Notes: generated by a model from the sequence alone, not told the origin. Positions 17,910-26,795 are shown, counted from the first letter of the stretch. The stretch: 50,472 nt of DNA from Natronomonas salinimetallica (GCF_013839515.1 NZ_JACDNQ010000008.1:1-50472), one strand, 5' to 3'. Numbers and translations: made by a program.

Positions 17910-18500
17910 TCAGGCAGGGACGCTGTCGTCAGTCGACCGACGGTCACTGTCGACGAATTGCTCGGCGTTGCCGATCGAGAGGGCAGCGTTCGCGAACGCG
18001 AGATTCCGTCGGAGCGTCTCCCACTCACGAATCGTCTCTGGGTCGATCTCGTCCTGTGGGGACCCGGTCTCGCTGAGGGCCTGATTCGTCTGGTTGACCA
18101 CCAATTCTTTGGGGGAATCAACATCGTATTCGGACCGATACTCGGTGAGCTGCTCGCGCATCTCCTGAATTCGGGTGACGAGTTCATCGGTCGAGACGTG
18201 CTCAAGGATGTCGGCAGCCTGTTCGACGACGAGTGATTCAGGTGAGCGCCGATAGAGCGTGCCACCCTGTTCGCCGGGTGTCGTCTCGACAAACCCCTCG
18301 TCTGCGAGTGTTTTCAGGTGCTTTCGAGCGGTCTTTGGAGCCGTCCGTGCATCGTCAGCTACGGCATAAGCTGAGACGGGGCTGTACGTATGCGCAACGA
18401 CGTGTCGAATGCGCTCGTAGGGTGTTGTTTCTGCTTCCCATTCCTCACCAACCGCTTCGTTGACGTCTGCAAACTCATCTGGTGGGTTTCGGTCGTTCAT
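17910..18500 (-). CDS. Winged-helix regulator, probable antitoxin partner
   Basis: A 196-aa protein. Residues about 25-85 form a helix-turn-helix (YERIRHVVAHTYSPVSAYAV, then DDARTAPKTARKHLKTLADE and GFVETTPGEQGGTLYRRSPE), like ArsR/TrmB-type haloarchaeal regulators. The C-terminal half is helical (ELVTRIQEMREQLTEYRSEY) and may dimerise or contact the partner protein. The start at 18500 is preceded by a TATA box (minus strand AATATAAG, about 18543-18551), leaving a leader of about 20 nt. It is immediately upstream of the TumE-like gene and likely autoregulates the pair. Confidence 0.7.
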   Translation of the reverse strand: MNDRNPPDEFADVNEAVGEEWEAETTPYERIRHVVAHTYSPVSAYAVADDARTAPKTARKHLKTLADEGFVETTPGEQGGTLYRRSPESLVVEQAADILEHVSTDELVTRIQEMREQLTEYRSEYDVDSPKELVVNQTNQALSETGSPQDEIDPETIREWETLRRNLAFANAALSIGNAEQFVDSDRRSTDDSVPA

Positions 18501-18542
18501 ATAGAAACGCACGGCTCTGAGGAACATAGTTCTTTGGCAGAT

Positions 18543-18551
18543 TCTTATATT
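18543..18551 (-). promoter_or_regulatory. TATA box of the HTH/TumE-like pair
   Basis: GAATATAAG on the minus strand, about 45 nt before the start codon at 18500, predicting transcription from near 18521. Confidence 0.5.
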
Positions 18552-18587
18552 CCCCCAGTGGTGAGTACACCGACTGAATCCACCCAG

Positions 18588-18743
18588 ATGAATTCCGGAA
18601 ATCGTTCCAGAAGTAGCGGAACACAGACAAACGGTCAGAAAACACCAGTAGAGGCGTTCTTGGGGCCATACGTTGAAATCCGGAAACGACACGCCACACC
18701 GTATCGGCGACTCGAACATCAGAGAGACCTAGATGGCGTTTAG
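18588..18743 (+). CDS. Possible 51-aa protein ahead of the polymerase remnant
   Basis: A short, basic frame (NSGNRSRSSGTQTNGQK, then EAFLGPYVEIRKRHATPYRR) that overlaps the polymerase remnant start by 11 nt. The overlap and the lack of low-complexity shadow features make it plausible, but I do not recognise it. It could equally be the leftover tail of a larger gene. Confidence 0.25.
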   Translation: MNSGNRSRSSGTQTNGQKTPVEAFLGPYVEIRKRHATPYRRLEHQRDLDGV

Positions 18744-19855
18744 CATCGACTTTCTGGACGACGGCCGCGTCTTGGAGTGGGAGGCAACTACCGACGGCGT
18801 CGTCGCGACCGAGACGGTTGCGCGACGGCCGGGCTTTCGACGAGACGAGGAGACAGTCCTCGCCGTCGACGTCGCCCACGTCGACCGCGTCACCCTACTC
18901 GCCCGGCAAGCGCGCCAGTTGTCGGCCTATCCGATTGGGGACATCGCCTGTTTCAACGTCGACTTCTCGCGGGAGTTCCGGTACTGTCTGGAGACCGGCG
19001 TCGATCCGACGCCGGCGAGCGAGCTGTCGACGCTCCGGCTCAGCGTCCCGGTGACCGAAACGAGCAACGACGTCCATGGGGAGCTGTCCGTCGCCGGCGA
19101 TACCGTCACCGGCTCGCCCTCGGAGCTCTTGACCGCCGTCCAGGAGGCGCTCGACGCATACGATCCGGACGTCCTGGTCTGCTCGACGAGCGAGATCGTC
19201 CCGATGCTGTACGAGATGGCGACGGCTGCCGGCGTCGACGACTTCTCGCTGAGTCGGTGGCCCGAGGTACACTACCAGCAGCTCGCGAGTCGGTCGACGT
19301 ACTCGAGTTACGGCCGCGTCGGCCACTCGTCGGCGCGGTACAACGTGCCCGGCCGGGCGATCATCGACGAGTCGAACACGTTCTTCTACGGGGAGACGAA
19401 CCTCGAGGGCATCCACGACCTCGTGTCGCGCTCGAAAAAACCCGTCCAGGAGCTCGCGTGGGCGTCGATCGGGAACGTGCTCACGGCGATCCAGATCTGC
19501 GAGGCCCACGACCGCGGCGTCCTCGTCCCGTGGAACTCCTGGCGTCACGAGTTCTACAGGCAGAGCAGGCCGATTGTCTCGAAGTTTGATTCGGGTAATG
19601 AAGGCCGTCAGCTCGCGTGAACGTGTTCCACTTTCACTGTGGATGGCTGGTACGCGGAACGTCTCGCCGGACGTCATCCGGTGTGACTGCCACCGCGACC
19701 GCGAGGACGTCCCCGGCCTCGGATACGCGACCTGCGACGACCGGGGCTACCTCGTCGACGTGCTGCAGCCGATCATCGACGCACGCGACGAGATCAAGGC
19801 GGCCATCCGTCGCGAGAACAAGCGGAACGATCCCGACGAGGACCGGCTGGCGGAA
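18733..19855 (+). pseudogene. Family-B DNA polymerase (PolB2-like) remnant
   Basis: MAFSIDFLDDGRVLEWEAT and DVDVAHVDRVT-like segments match the haloarchaeal second B-type polymerase. There appear to be several lesions. A block after DGVVATE near residue 25 is missing compared with what I recall of the family. The frame leaves the family after SWRHEFY (about 19558) and stops at 19620. A second block in another frame (19652-19855: TRNVSPDVIRCDCH, then DVLQPIIDARDEIKAAIRRE) then ends abruptly. The block between them, which should carry the catalytic D-x2-SLYP motif, is gone, as are the remaining palm and thumb regions. An IS6 element follows 53 nt later. This gene cannot make an active polymerase. 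Confidence 0.8.
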
Positions 19856-19908
19856 TATCACACGGTGGGATCGGGGGGAGTATAAATCTAGTGGAGAACG
19901 CCACGGCG

Positions 19909-20591
19909 GTGTTAAGTTAAGGAAGAGGCGGTCGGTAGTTCGAATGTTCCATGTCCGAATCCAACCGCCTCAGCGAGTCTACCGAATGGATCGACTTGCA
20001 ATTTGTGGAGCGAGAGCGGACACCCCGCGAAATCATTGAAAAGGGTATTCGCTACCACCTTGCTGATTTATCACTTTCGAATACGGTTATTCTTCTTGAT
20101 GAATTGGGTGTCGATAGAAGTCGTGTTGCTGTTCACAATTGGGTACAGAAAGCTGATCTACAGCCAGCTGGTGGTGAGAGCCCGGATCGCGTTGCGGTCG
20201 ATCAGAAAGCGATCCGAATCAACGACGAGCAGTACTGGCTGTACGCTGCCGTCGATCCTGAAACGAACAGAATCCTTCACTCGCGGCTGTTCCCGACGTA
20301 TACGATTCCGATCGCACGAGAACTTCTCACTGAATTAGCTGAGAAACACGATGTCGAAGACGCTCTGTTTCTCGTCGATAACGCAGACGATCTGATCGGT
20401 GGGCTCCGCCGCGAAAACTACAGCTACCGCGTCGAACAACACGGTTTCAGAAATTCTGTCGAACGTATATTCAGAGAAGTAGAACGATGAACCTCTTCGT
20501 TTTTAAATTGTTTCAGCCACGTCGATCCACCGACTGCGGAAACGTGGTTACAAGCCCACGCCGTCTGGTGGAATCATGCTTAAGTTAACAC
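19909..20591 (+). mobile_element. IS6-family insertion sequence, 683 bp
   Basis: Terminal inverted repeats GTGTTAA(G/C)TTAA bound a single IS6-type transposase gene. The size is usual for small haloarchaeal IS6 elements (ISH15/ISH29-like). The flanks (CCACGGCG on the left, GACCTCAG on the right) show no target duplication, which IS6 elements normally make (about 8 bp). This suggests that a deletion or rearrangement occurred at one side. Confidence 0.85.
19951..20583 (+). pseudogene. IS6-family transposase with in-frame TGA
   Basis: The first 179 codons hold the DDE catalytic core: DRVAVDQKAIRIND (first D), EDALFLVDNADDLIGGLRR (second D) and SVERIFREVER (E). TGA at 20488-20490 stops the frame where an arginine codon (CGA) is expected. 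The same frame continues TSSFLNCFSHVDPPTAETWL, then QAHAVWWNHA and TAA at 20583, the usual IS6 C-terminus. A single C-to-T change explains it. The truncated protein keeps the catalytic residues, so activity is uncertain. Confidence 0.8.
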
Positions 20592-20635
20592 GACCTCAGT
20601 TTGCTACCGTAGCGTGGTTTGTGGCGCAGGGTGTC

Positions 20636-20680
20636 GGCTTCCTCCCCGACCTCAAGAGTCGGGGCATCCGCCTCGTACCG
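20636..20680 (-). other. Hairpin resembling a TnpB-element 3' end
   Basis: On the minus strand GGATGCCCCGACTCTTGAGG is followed by TCGGGGAGGAAGCC; the stem CCCCGAC/GTCGGGG has a seven-nt loop. This arrangement is common at haloarchaeal IS1341-type 3' ends and could also serve as a terminator for the propeller-lipoprotein gene just upstream. No tnpB is present. Confidence 0.3.
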
Positions 20681-20705
20681 CCTGTGAATCACGTCGTAGA
20701 ATACG

Positions 20706-21878
20706 TTACTCGTCATCGTCACCCGGTACGTCGCCGAGCGCGACGATCCCGCTACTTGCGTTGCTCGTGTAATAGACGGCTCCGTCTGCGAGAACGGGTG
20801 CGGTGCTAGGGTACGCGTCGAACCCTTCGATTTGGTGTTCCCACTGAACGGTCCCGTCGGAACGATCAAGCGCGGCAAGCCCCGCTAAACTCGCTTCAGG
20901 AAGGCTTTCACCCGAGGTAACAATCGACTCGCGGCCGACGCTAATCCCGCGGGTTGCGCTTCCGGATTGCTGCCACACCGTTGAGCCATCCTCAATCGAA
21001 ACGGCGACGATTTTCTGGTCCCGTGTTCCGAGGAACGCGGTTCCGTCGCTGACAGCTGGGGCTGTTCCGAGCCGGTCGCCAAAGGTACCGAGCGAGCGTA
21101 CTCGCGTCCCGTCCGCTGGATCGTGGACCGCAAGCGTGCCTTGATCGGGAACGAGTAACCCGCCGTTGGCGACGACTGGCTCGGTGTCTGGATGGTCGAG
21201 TTCAGTTTCCCACAGTAAGGAGCCGTCTGCTACGGAGAGCGCGCGGAGTACACCGGTATTGCCGTCTTGTCGGTAGCCGGTGACGTAGACGCGGTCGTCG
21301 TTGATGGCGGTTGTTCGCGCTGCGAGTGTCGTGTGCCCCCAGAGTCGATCGCCAGTTGTTGCGTCGAACGCGACGAGCCCGGATTCCCCGCGACGGGCGG
21401 TGAGGGGGAGTGTGATGATCGAGGAATCAGTAGTAAGTGAGCCTTCGGCGGGGCGAGGGAGAGCGCGTGACCACTCTTCGGAGCCATCGCTGCGGTTCAA
21501 CGCGACGAGCTGTTGTTCAGCGGGGATGAGTAGGTGGTTTTCCGTTACTGTTGGTGTCGGGCCTGTTTGCGCGGAAAAGTCGTATTCCCACTCTTGGTCG
21601 CCAGTCTGTGCGTCGAGTGCGGTCGCACTGGCTCCGACGGAATACACCATTCCATCAGCAACGAGCGGTTCGATGCTTCCTGCGTCACCTGCGTCCCATG
21701 CTTGGTTGCCTCGATCTGGAACGGCGACATCGGATGCGCTGGTGTTACGACTGTCGTGGGCTTGCTGTCGCCAGTCGCTTGTGGGGCCGTTCGGAAGCGC
21801 TTGATTCGACGTGCCGAAGCACCCGGCTACCGCTCCGACTGACGCGGCTGTCGCAGCGAGAAACGCTCGCCGTTGCAT
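20706..21878 (-). CDS. Secreted PQQ-type beta-propeller lipoprotein
   Basis: A 390-aa protein. The N-terminus MQRRAFLAATAASVGAVAGC is a twin-arginine signal with a lipobox cysteine at residue 20, so it is exported folded and lipid-anchored. The rest consists of repeated blades with the PQQ/quinoprotein pattern: ALDAQTGDQEWEYDF, ALNRSDGSEEWSRAL, AFDATTGDRLWGHTT, ALSVADGSLLWETEL, AVSIEDGSTVWQQSG and ALDRSDGTVQWEHQI. Such proteins act as scaffolds or enzymes; BamB-like and dehydrogenase roles are both known. An in-frame ATG 15 nt upstream (21893) is an alternative start. Confidence 0.8.
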   Translation of the reverse strand: MQRRAFLAATAASVGAVAGCFGTSNQALPNGPTSDWRQQAHDSRNTSASDVAVPDRGNQAWDAGDAGSIEPLVADGMVYSVGASATALDAQTGDQEWEYDFSAQTGPTPTVTENHLLIPAEQQLVALNRSDGSEEWSRALPRPAEGSLTTDSSIITLPLTARRGESGLVAFDATTGDRLWGHTTLAARTTAINDDRVYVTGYRQDGNTGVLRALSVADGSLLWETELDHPDTEPVVANGGLLVPDQGTLAVHDPADGTRVRSLGTFGDRLGTAPAVSDGTAFLGTRDQKIVAVSIEDGSTVWQQSGSATRGISVGRESIVTSGESLPEASLAGLAALDRSDGTVQWEHQIEGFDAYPSTAPVLADGAVYYTSNASSGIVALGDVPGDDDE

Positions 21879-22199
21879 ATTGATGCCGTCCATTCGACTC
21901 TTATCTAGTGGTACGGATAGTCCGCCCACCAATAGATGTGTGCGTCTACAGGCTAAGCACGGCGAGGGTCTCGGAGCTTGCCCCCGAGGTAGTTCACAGT
22001 CGCTTGCTTCGTGAGGCACCCACGTCTAATGTCGAGCGAGATGTTCGGAAACGGGTGAGAACGGCCTCAGAACGCAAACGAGCGTTCTAGGCGTTCTTAC
22101 GCTGTTTTATCAAAAATCGCGTAGCCTGTGCTGCGATTAGTTCGATTCTGCGCAGCGGCTATCGAGCCTCTCACGCCTTCGTGGCGTTTGATAGCGCCC
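21879..22199. other. Intergenic region without a recognisable gene
   Basis: No frame here has family features or consistent codon bias. It has several GCGTTCT/AGAACGC-like short inverted segments and a small hairpin ACGCC-TTCGT-GGCGT near 22170, followed by TTTGATAG. This stretch lies within the accessory island and may be IS debris. Confidence 0.4.
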
Positions 22200-22916
22200 T
22201 TAGGCGTGTTCCGTAATATCTCCGAGGTCGAACAGTCGTACGTCATCGCGCTCGGAGACCGCCTCCTGAACGGACTGTGTCGCACCACTCCGGGTGAATA
22301 AGGCGTACTCTGTGTCCCTCTCATCGCCGTCCGGCGTCCAGCGTATCTCGTCGGCGTGGTCTTCGAGAGAAGCGAGGGCTCCGTAATCAAGCGGTGCGTT
22401 CGTGAACTTACATTCCCCCACGACCATCGGCCCGTCCGTGGTGAAGCCGACGACGTCAACCTCGTGTTCGTTGTACCACCAGCGACCGATATCGAGGAAC
22501 GTCTCTGCAGGGTAGAGGTTGGGGAGCGCGTCTCGGCAAAGTTTCTCGAATTCGTGACTCACGAAGTCCGGGAGTTCCGGTTTGATGACTGCGTCGTAGG
22601 CATCCTCTCCGAGGCGTTCGTATCGATCTTCCTTGCCGTAGACGAATCGGAACCAGAACCGGAACAGGGGATCGAGGATTCGATAGCGTCCCCGGCGTGA
22701 CTTTGCCTTCTCTTCAGTGATCGGGACCTCCCGCTCGATGAGCCGCAGACGCTCCAACTTCTGTGTGTACGTCGATATCTGCTTCCCATCGATTCCTATC
22801 GCTTGAGCGATCTCGTTCGACGTCGTCTTTCCCGCGGCGATGGCGGTGAGGATCGCAAAGTATCGGTTCGGGTCCGTGAGTTCGGTGCGGAGCACGTACT
22901 CCGGTTCGTTATACGG
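22200..22916 (-). pseudogene. 3' fragment of an archaeal AAA ATPase (C-terminal HTH and DUF234 nuclease-like domain)
   Basis: The frame opens after a TAG at about 22917-22919 and reads PYNEPEYVLRTELTDPNRYF, then AILTAIAAGKTTSNEIAQAI (winged helix) and YRILDPLFRFWFRFVYG, then DIGRWWYNEHEVDVVGFTTD and MVVGECKF. The last two are the D...E-x-K restriction-like core of DUF234. In this family these parts follow an AAA ATPase domain (PF01637), which is absent here. GTG 22895 could start a 231-aa protein, but the conserved sequence clearly extends upstream of it, so the gene is truncated. The breakpoint marks the right edge of the island. Confidence 0.75.
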
Positions 22917-23020
22917 CTAATTTGAAGTTGTCTACTGAGGCTTTTTACTCCCCCTTGGATGGCTACCGACCGATTTTTCGGGATAGTAATTCACTTGAGG
23001 CCTCCCCGAGTCGTGCGGGT

Positions 23021-24358
23021 ATGCGCATCGTCATCGTCGGGGCGGGGGAAGTCGGGACCTCCATCGCCGAAAGCCTCGCGTCGGATCACGACGTCGTGAT
23101 CATCGAAATCGATTCCGAGCGGGTCGAACAACTGAAGTACGATCTCGACGTCATGACGCTCTCGGGCGACGGCACCTCGCTGTCGGTGCTCCAGTCGGCG
23201 GAGGTCGAGTCGGCCGACCTGTTCATCGCCAGCACTGACGACGACCGGACGAACCTCGTCGCCTGTGAGACGGCGAAAACAGCGGCGGATCCCTTCACCA
23301 TCGCCCGGACGAAAAGCGTCGAGTACCTCCGTACGTGGGAACTGACCGAACGGGCCTTCGGCGTCGACTTTATGGTCTGTTCGGATCTTCTGAGTGCCGA
23401 GAACATCGTCCGAGTGGTCGGGCTCCCCTCCGCGGTCGACGTCGATCCCTTCGCGGCGGGACTGGTCCAGATGGCGGAGTTCGAAATCAAAGACGGCAGC
23501 CCCGTCGCCGGGCAGACGGTCGCCGAGGCCGACCGATTCGAGTCGTTGACCTTCGCGGGCGTCTTTCGCGGCGAGGAACTCATACTCGTCCAGGGCGACA
23601 CCGTCATCGAAGCCGGCGACCGGGCGGTCGTCATCGGAAGCCCCGAAAGCGTCCAGGCCTTTGCGAGCGACATCGCCCCGACGGCAACGCCCGGGGCCGC
23701 AGACGAGATCGTCATCATCGGCGGCTCCGAGATCGGCTATCAGACCGCCCGGCTGCTCGAGGAGCGTTCGCTGTCGCCGCGGATCATCGAACGGGACCAC
23801 GAGCGCGCCCGCCACCTCGCCGAGGAGCTGCCGAACACGCTCGTGATGGAACACGACGCGACCGACGCGGAGTTTCTCTCCCGCGAACACGTCGACGAGG
23901 CCGATATCGTCGTCGCGGCCCTCGATAGCGACGAGCGCAACCTCCTCGTCTCCGTGCTCGCGAAACGGCTCGGCACCGACCGCGTCGTCGCGGTCGTCGA
24001 CAACGGCGAGTACGTGACCATCTTCGAGGAGATCGGTATCGACGTGGCGATCAACCCCCGGCAGGTGACTGCCGAGGAGATCACCCGTTTCACCCACGGC
24101 GGTGTCGCCGAAAACATCTCCGTGCTCGAAGGCGATCAAGCCGAGGTACTCGAGTTGGAGCTGACCGACGCGAGCGAACTCATCAACCGCCCGATCAGCG
24201 AGGTCGTCGCCGATCTCGACGTGAACGTCGTCTTCGGCGCAGTCACCAGAAACCGGGAGCTGATCACCCCTCGTGGCGATACCGAACTCTGTGCGGGCGA
24301 TCACATCGTCGTCTTCGTCGAGTCCCCGGCCGTCGAGAGGATCACTACGATGGCGTGA
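23021..24358 (+). CDS. trkA: Trk potassium-uptake regulatory subunit TrkA
   Basis: A 445-aa protein with two RCK modules. The first Rossmann fold has GAGEVG at residues 8-13 and the acidic IIEID strand end; the second has IGGSEIG at about 233-239 with the acidic IIERD. Each is followed by a TrkA-C domain (VQMAEFEIKDGSPVAGQTV and VLELELTDASELINRPISEV). It binds NAD(H)/ATP on the cytosolic face of a Trk channel and gates K+ uptake, essential for a salt-in cell. No trkH lies nearby. ATG 23021 starts the conserved protein; the upstream in-frame extension begins in the island junction. Confidence 0.93.
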   Translation: MRIVIVGAGEVGTSIAESLASDHDVVIIEIDSERVEQLKYDLDVMTLSGDGTSLSVLQSAEVESADLFIASTDDDRTNLVACETAKTAADPFTIARTKSVEYLRTWELTERAFGVDFMVCSDLLSAENIVRVVGLPSAVDVDPFAAGLVQMAEFEIKDGSPVAGQTVAEADRFESLTFAGVFRGEELILVQGDTVIEAGDRAVVIGSPESVQAFASDIAPTATPGAADEIVIIGGSEIGYQTARLLEERSLSPRIIERDHERARHLAEELPNTLVMEHDATDAEFLSREHVDEADIVVAALDSDERNLLVSVLAKRLGTDRVVAVVDNGEYVTIFEEIGIDVAINPRQVTAEEITRFTHGGVAENISVLEGDQAEVLELELTDASELINRPISEVVADLDVNVVFGAVTRNRELITPRGDTELCAGDHIVVFVESPAVERITTMA

Positions 24359-24482
24359 TGCCCCGGAGTGGGCTCCGAACGCGTACGATCCCCCGGACGA
24401 ACACCGGCCCGGGGAGCCGATCGCGGCTGTCGCGTTTGCCCCGTGTGTCCGCTCGGACGCTGGGGACGCAGTCGGCTGGCGT

Positions 24483-26297
24483 TTATCGCCGCCCGAACAC
24501 CCGCCGGAGGAGGCTCCGTCCGGCGGGCCGTTCGGCGATCGCGACCGAACAGTCGAGTTCGTTGATGACATTGAGGTGCAACGAATCGGTAACGAGCCGC
24601 GAGAGCAGCCCCCGCTCCGTCGCACCGATCAACACGAGCGATTTGTCCGCGGCCGCGCGTTCGATCGCCCCCTCGACGTCGCCGGAGTCGTCGACGAGCA
24701 ACTCGGCGTCGCCGAGCCCGCGCCGTTCGGCCCACGAGCGGAGGAACGCCGTCCCGGCCTCCCGGTCGGCCGGCGAATCGACGACGTGGAGCAACGACAC
24801 CTCCGCGCCGACGCTGGATTCGAGCGCGGTCGCGACGTCGGCGCTCAGATCGGAGTCGGGGCCGCCGGCCGTTGGAATGAGCACCCGCGACATGTCCAGC
24901 CCGCGGTCTTTGAACACGAGGAACTCACACGGCGGTTCGCTTTTGAGTTCGTCGAACGACCGCTGGGGTTTGTCCTTCGCCCAGGGTCGTCTGTCGTCCC
25001 AGCCGAGCACGACGAGGTCCGCCCGCATCGATCTCGCCTCGTCGAAGATCTCGGCGAACGACCGGTGTGAGACGACCGTCGAGGAACTGTATCGGACGTC
25101 GTAGGCGTCGGCGGTCGCCTCGACGTCCCGCAGGAGGGCCTTTGATTCGCCCGTGATCTGGTCGATCTGGCCGGGACCGTACCGTTGTACCAACTCGTCG
25201 GACGTCTCGACCAGGTGGACGACGTGGACGTTCGCCTCTCTCCGCTGCTCGGCGAGCGTACAGGCGAGTTCGACGAGGTGCGTCTCCGTCCGGGGGTTCG
25301 CGATCGGAACCACGACCCGATAGGCGTCCTCCTCGGCCACGCCGTCCCGGGATCCGGTATCCAAAAGCGGCACGTAGGACCGACCGACCAGCCCGCCGAA
25401 GGCCGACTCGCGGACCGATAGTCGGCGTTCGCTCCCCTCGAAGCGCGCGGATTCGAGCCGTTTTTCGGTCGTCTGGAAGTAGTTGACGACGGTGACGAGC
25501 AGGACGCCGCCGAGCGTATTGCCGAGGAGAACGGGCAGGACGAACGAGACGAGCCCCGAGCGAAGCGCCGCCTCACCGAGGAACACGAGGTACATGAGCT
25601 CGGTGGCGGAGACGACGACGTGAAACAGGTCCGCGAGCGGGATCATGAGGAAGGCGACGTAGACGAGAAAGAACCGTGAAACGGTGTCGCGGGCGGCGAA
25701 ATCCAGCCAGACGACGCCGGCGACGATCAGCCCGGCGAAGCCGGCTTTGAAAAAGAGACTCCAGAAGCCGGTTTCGAGCCCCTTCTGTGATATCTCGACC
25801 GCCGTGACGGCCGTCTCCGGCGAGAACACGCCCGTATAGGCCAACACGAACGCGCCGAAGGCACCGCCGACGACGTTCCCCGCCAGGACGATGCTCCACT
25901 GTCGCAACATCGCCGGCAGGCTCGCCAGCCGCTCGATCGCGAGTGCGACCGGTGGCAGCGTGTTCTCGGTGTAGAGCTGGTAGCCGCCCAGGATGATGTA
26001 TATAAACCCGATCGGGTACAGGAGCGCGCTCAGGACGGGCGCGCCGTCGGTCTTTGCGGTCATCGACGAGTAGATCAAGAACGTGAGCGTGATCGCGAAC
26101 CCGCCCGCCAGCGCGCTAAAAAACAGCTCGCGGCCCTTCGTGGTGACCTCCTCGTCAGCGGCGGCGATGATACGCTGGAACACCTCGTCGGTCTCGAACC
26201 GATCCCGGATGACCCCACCAACCGCGGGCGCGCCGCTTCTGGAACGTTCGACCGCGTCCCGTACCGATGTATCGCCGTCCGGTTCCCGGTCGCTCAT
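24483..26297 (-). CDS. Formate/nitrite-transporter-like membrane protein fused to two UspA domains
   Basis: A 604-aa protein. Residues about 35-285 contain six hydrophobic helices with FNT-family features (ELFFSALAGGFAITLTFLIY, GNVVGGAFGAFVLAYTG, LLGNTLGGVLLVTVVNYF). Two universal-stress-protein domains follow: about 318-455 (YRVVVPIANPRTETHLVELA, ending PCEFLVFKD) and about 465-590 (SRVLIPTAGGPDSDLSADVA, with LVLIGATERGLLSRLVTDSL and a G-x9-G-S/T-like nucleotide loop). The first part should move small monovalent anions and the second may bind ATP and tune it. It is convergent with trkA. Confidence 0.85.
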   Translation of the reverse strand: MSDREPDGDTSVRDAVERSRSGAPAVGGVIRDRFETDEVFQRIIAAADEEVTTKGRELFFSALAGGFAITLTFLIYSSMTAKTDGAPVLSALLYPIGFIYIILGGYQLYTENTLPPVALAIERLASLPAMLRQWSIVLAGNVVGGAFGAFVLAYTGVFSPETAVTAVEISQKGLETGFWSLFFKAGFAGLIVAGVVWLDFAARDTVSRFFLVYVAFLMIPLADLFHVVVSATELMYLVFLGEAALRSGLVSFVLPVLLGNTLGGVLLVTVVNYFQTTEKRLESARFEGSERRLSVRESAFGGLVGRSYVPLLDTGSRDGVAEEDAYRVVVPIANPRTETHLVELACTLAEQRREANVHVVHLVETSDELVQRYGPGQIDQITGESKALLRDVEATADAYDVRYSSSTVVSHRSFAEIFDEARSMRADLVVLGWDDRRPWAKDKPQRSFDELKSEPPCEFLVFKDRGLDMSRVLIPTAGGPDSDLSADVATALESSVGAEVSLLHVVDSPADREAGTAFLRSWAERRGLGDAELLVDDSGDVEGAIERAAADKSLVLIGATERGLLSRLVTDSLHLNVINELDCSVAIAERPAGRSLLRRVFGRR

Positions 26298-26381
26298 TGT
26301 GACCGACGAAACCGTCCGTCAACTAATGGCTTTGTATTGGACGCTCCCGAGAGACGGTCGTACCGTCGGCCCCGCGGTATG

Positions 26382-26439
26382 TTTCAGGGAAAGAGCGCGG
26401 ACAGTCTCACTTTCAGGGAAAGAGCGCGGACAGTCTCAA
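26382..26439. repeat. Tandem duplication, 29 bp, spanning a stop codon
   Basis: Copies at 26382-26410 and 26411-26439 match at 28 of 29 positions (TTTCAGGGAAAGAGCGCGGA...). The stop codon of the minus-strand gene (26436-26438) is in the right-hand copy; the left-hand copy lies past the gene end. Confidence 0.95.
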
Positions 26440-26795
26440 TCAGTTCCACGCGTGCTCTCCCGCAACTCGTATCTCTCGCCGAGTCCGTACACGTCCCGGA
26501 ACACCGCCTCGATGAAATCCGCGGCGTGTTTCGGATCCGTCACCGCCGACACATAGAGGACGCCGTCGGCCGCTTTCCGCGTTTCGGGCTGTTTGATCTT
26601 GAAGACGTGATACGCGGAGAGCAGCGAGCCGAGCCGGTCGCGTTCGTCCGGGTCGGCTTCGAGTCGAAGCCCCCGGTCGTCGTACTCGACCGACGCGCCG
26701 CCGGTATCGAAGACGGCCGGGTCGCCGGTCCGTCGTGACTCGACGATCCGACGCACGAGCAACTTCCGTCTGTCACCGGGACGATCGGCCGCCAT
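26436..26795 (-). CDS. Conserved haloarchaeal protein next to adk, function unknown
   Basis: A 119-aa soluble protein. It contains [15 protein letters not shown], then [20 protein letters not shown] and [20 protein letters not shown], and [20 protein letters not shown] at the C-terminus. I recall this as a family restricted to haloarchaea; no function is known to me. ATG 26795 was preferred over an upstream in-frame ATG at 26825 because the conserved protein starts [13 protein letters not shown]. It is divergent from adk, with which it shares an 86-bp promoter region. Confidence 0.7.
   Translation of the reverse strand: MAADRPGDRRKLLVRRIVESRRTGDPAVFDTGGASVEYDDRGLRLEADPDERDRLGSLLSAYHVFKIKQPETRKAADGVLYVSAVTDPKHAADFIEAVFRDVYGLGERYELRESTRGTD

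Noticed and set aside
20488..20490. TGA in the IS6 transposase as a selenocysteine codon
   Set aside because: The position is normally arginine (CGA), no SECIS-like structure is seen, and a C-to-T transition explains it.
22991..24625. 544-codon minus-strand open frame opposite trkA
   Set aside because: Asp/Gly/Arg-rich shadow of trkA without domains; trkA itself has clear nucleotide-binding motifs.
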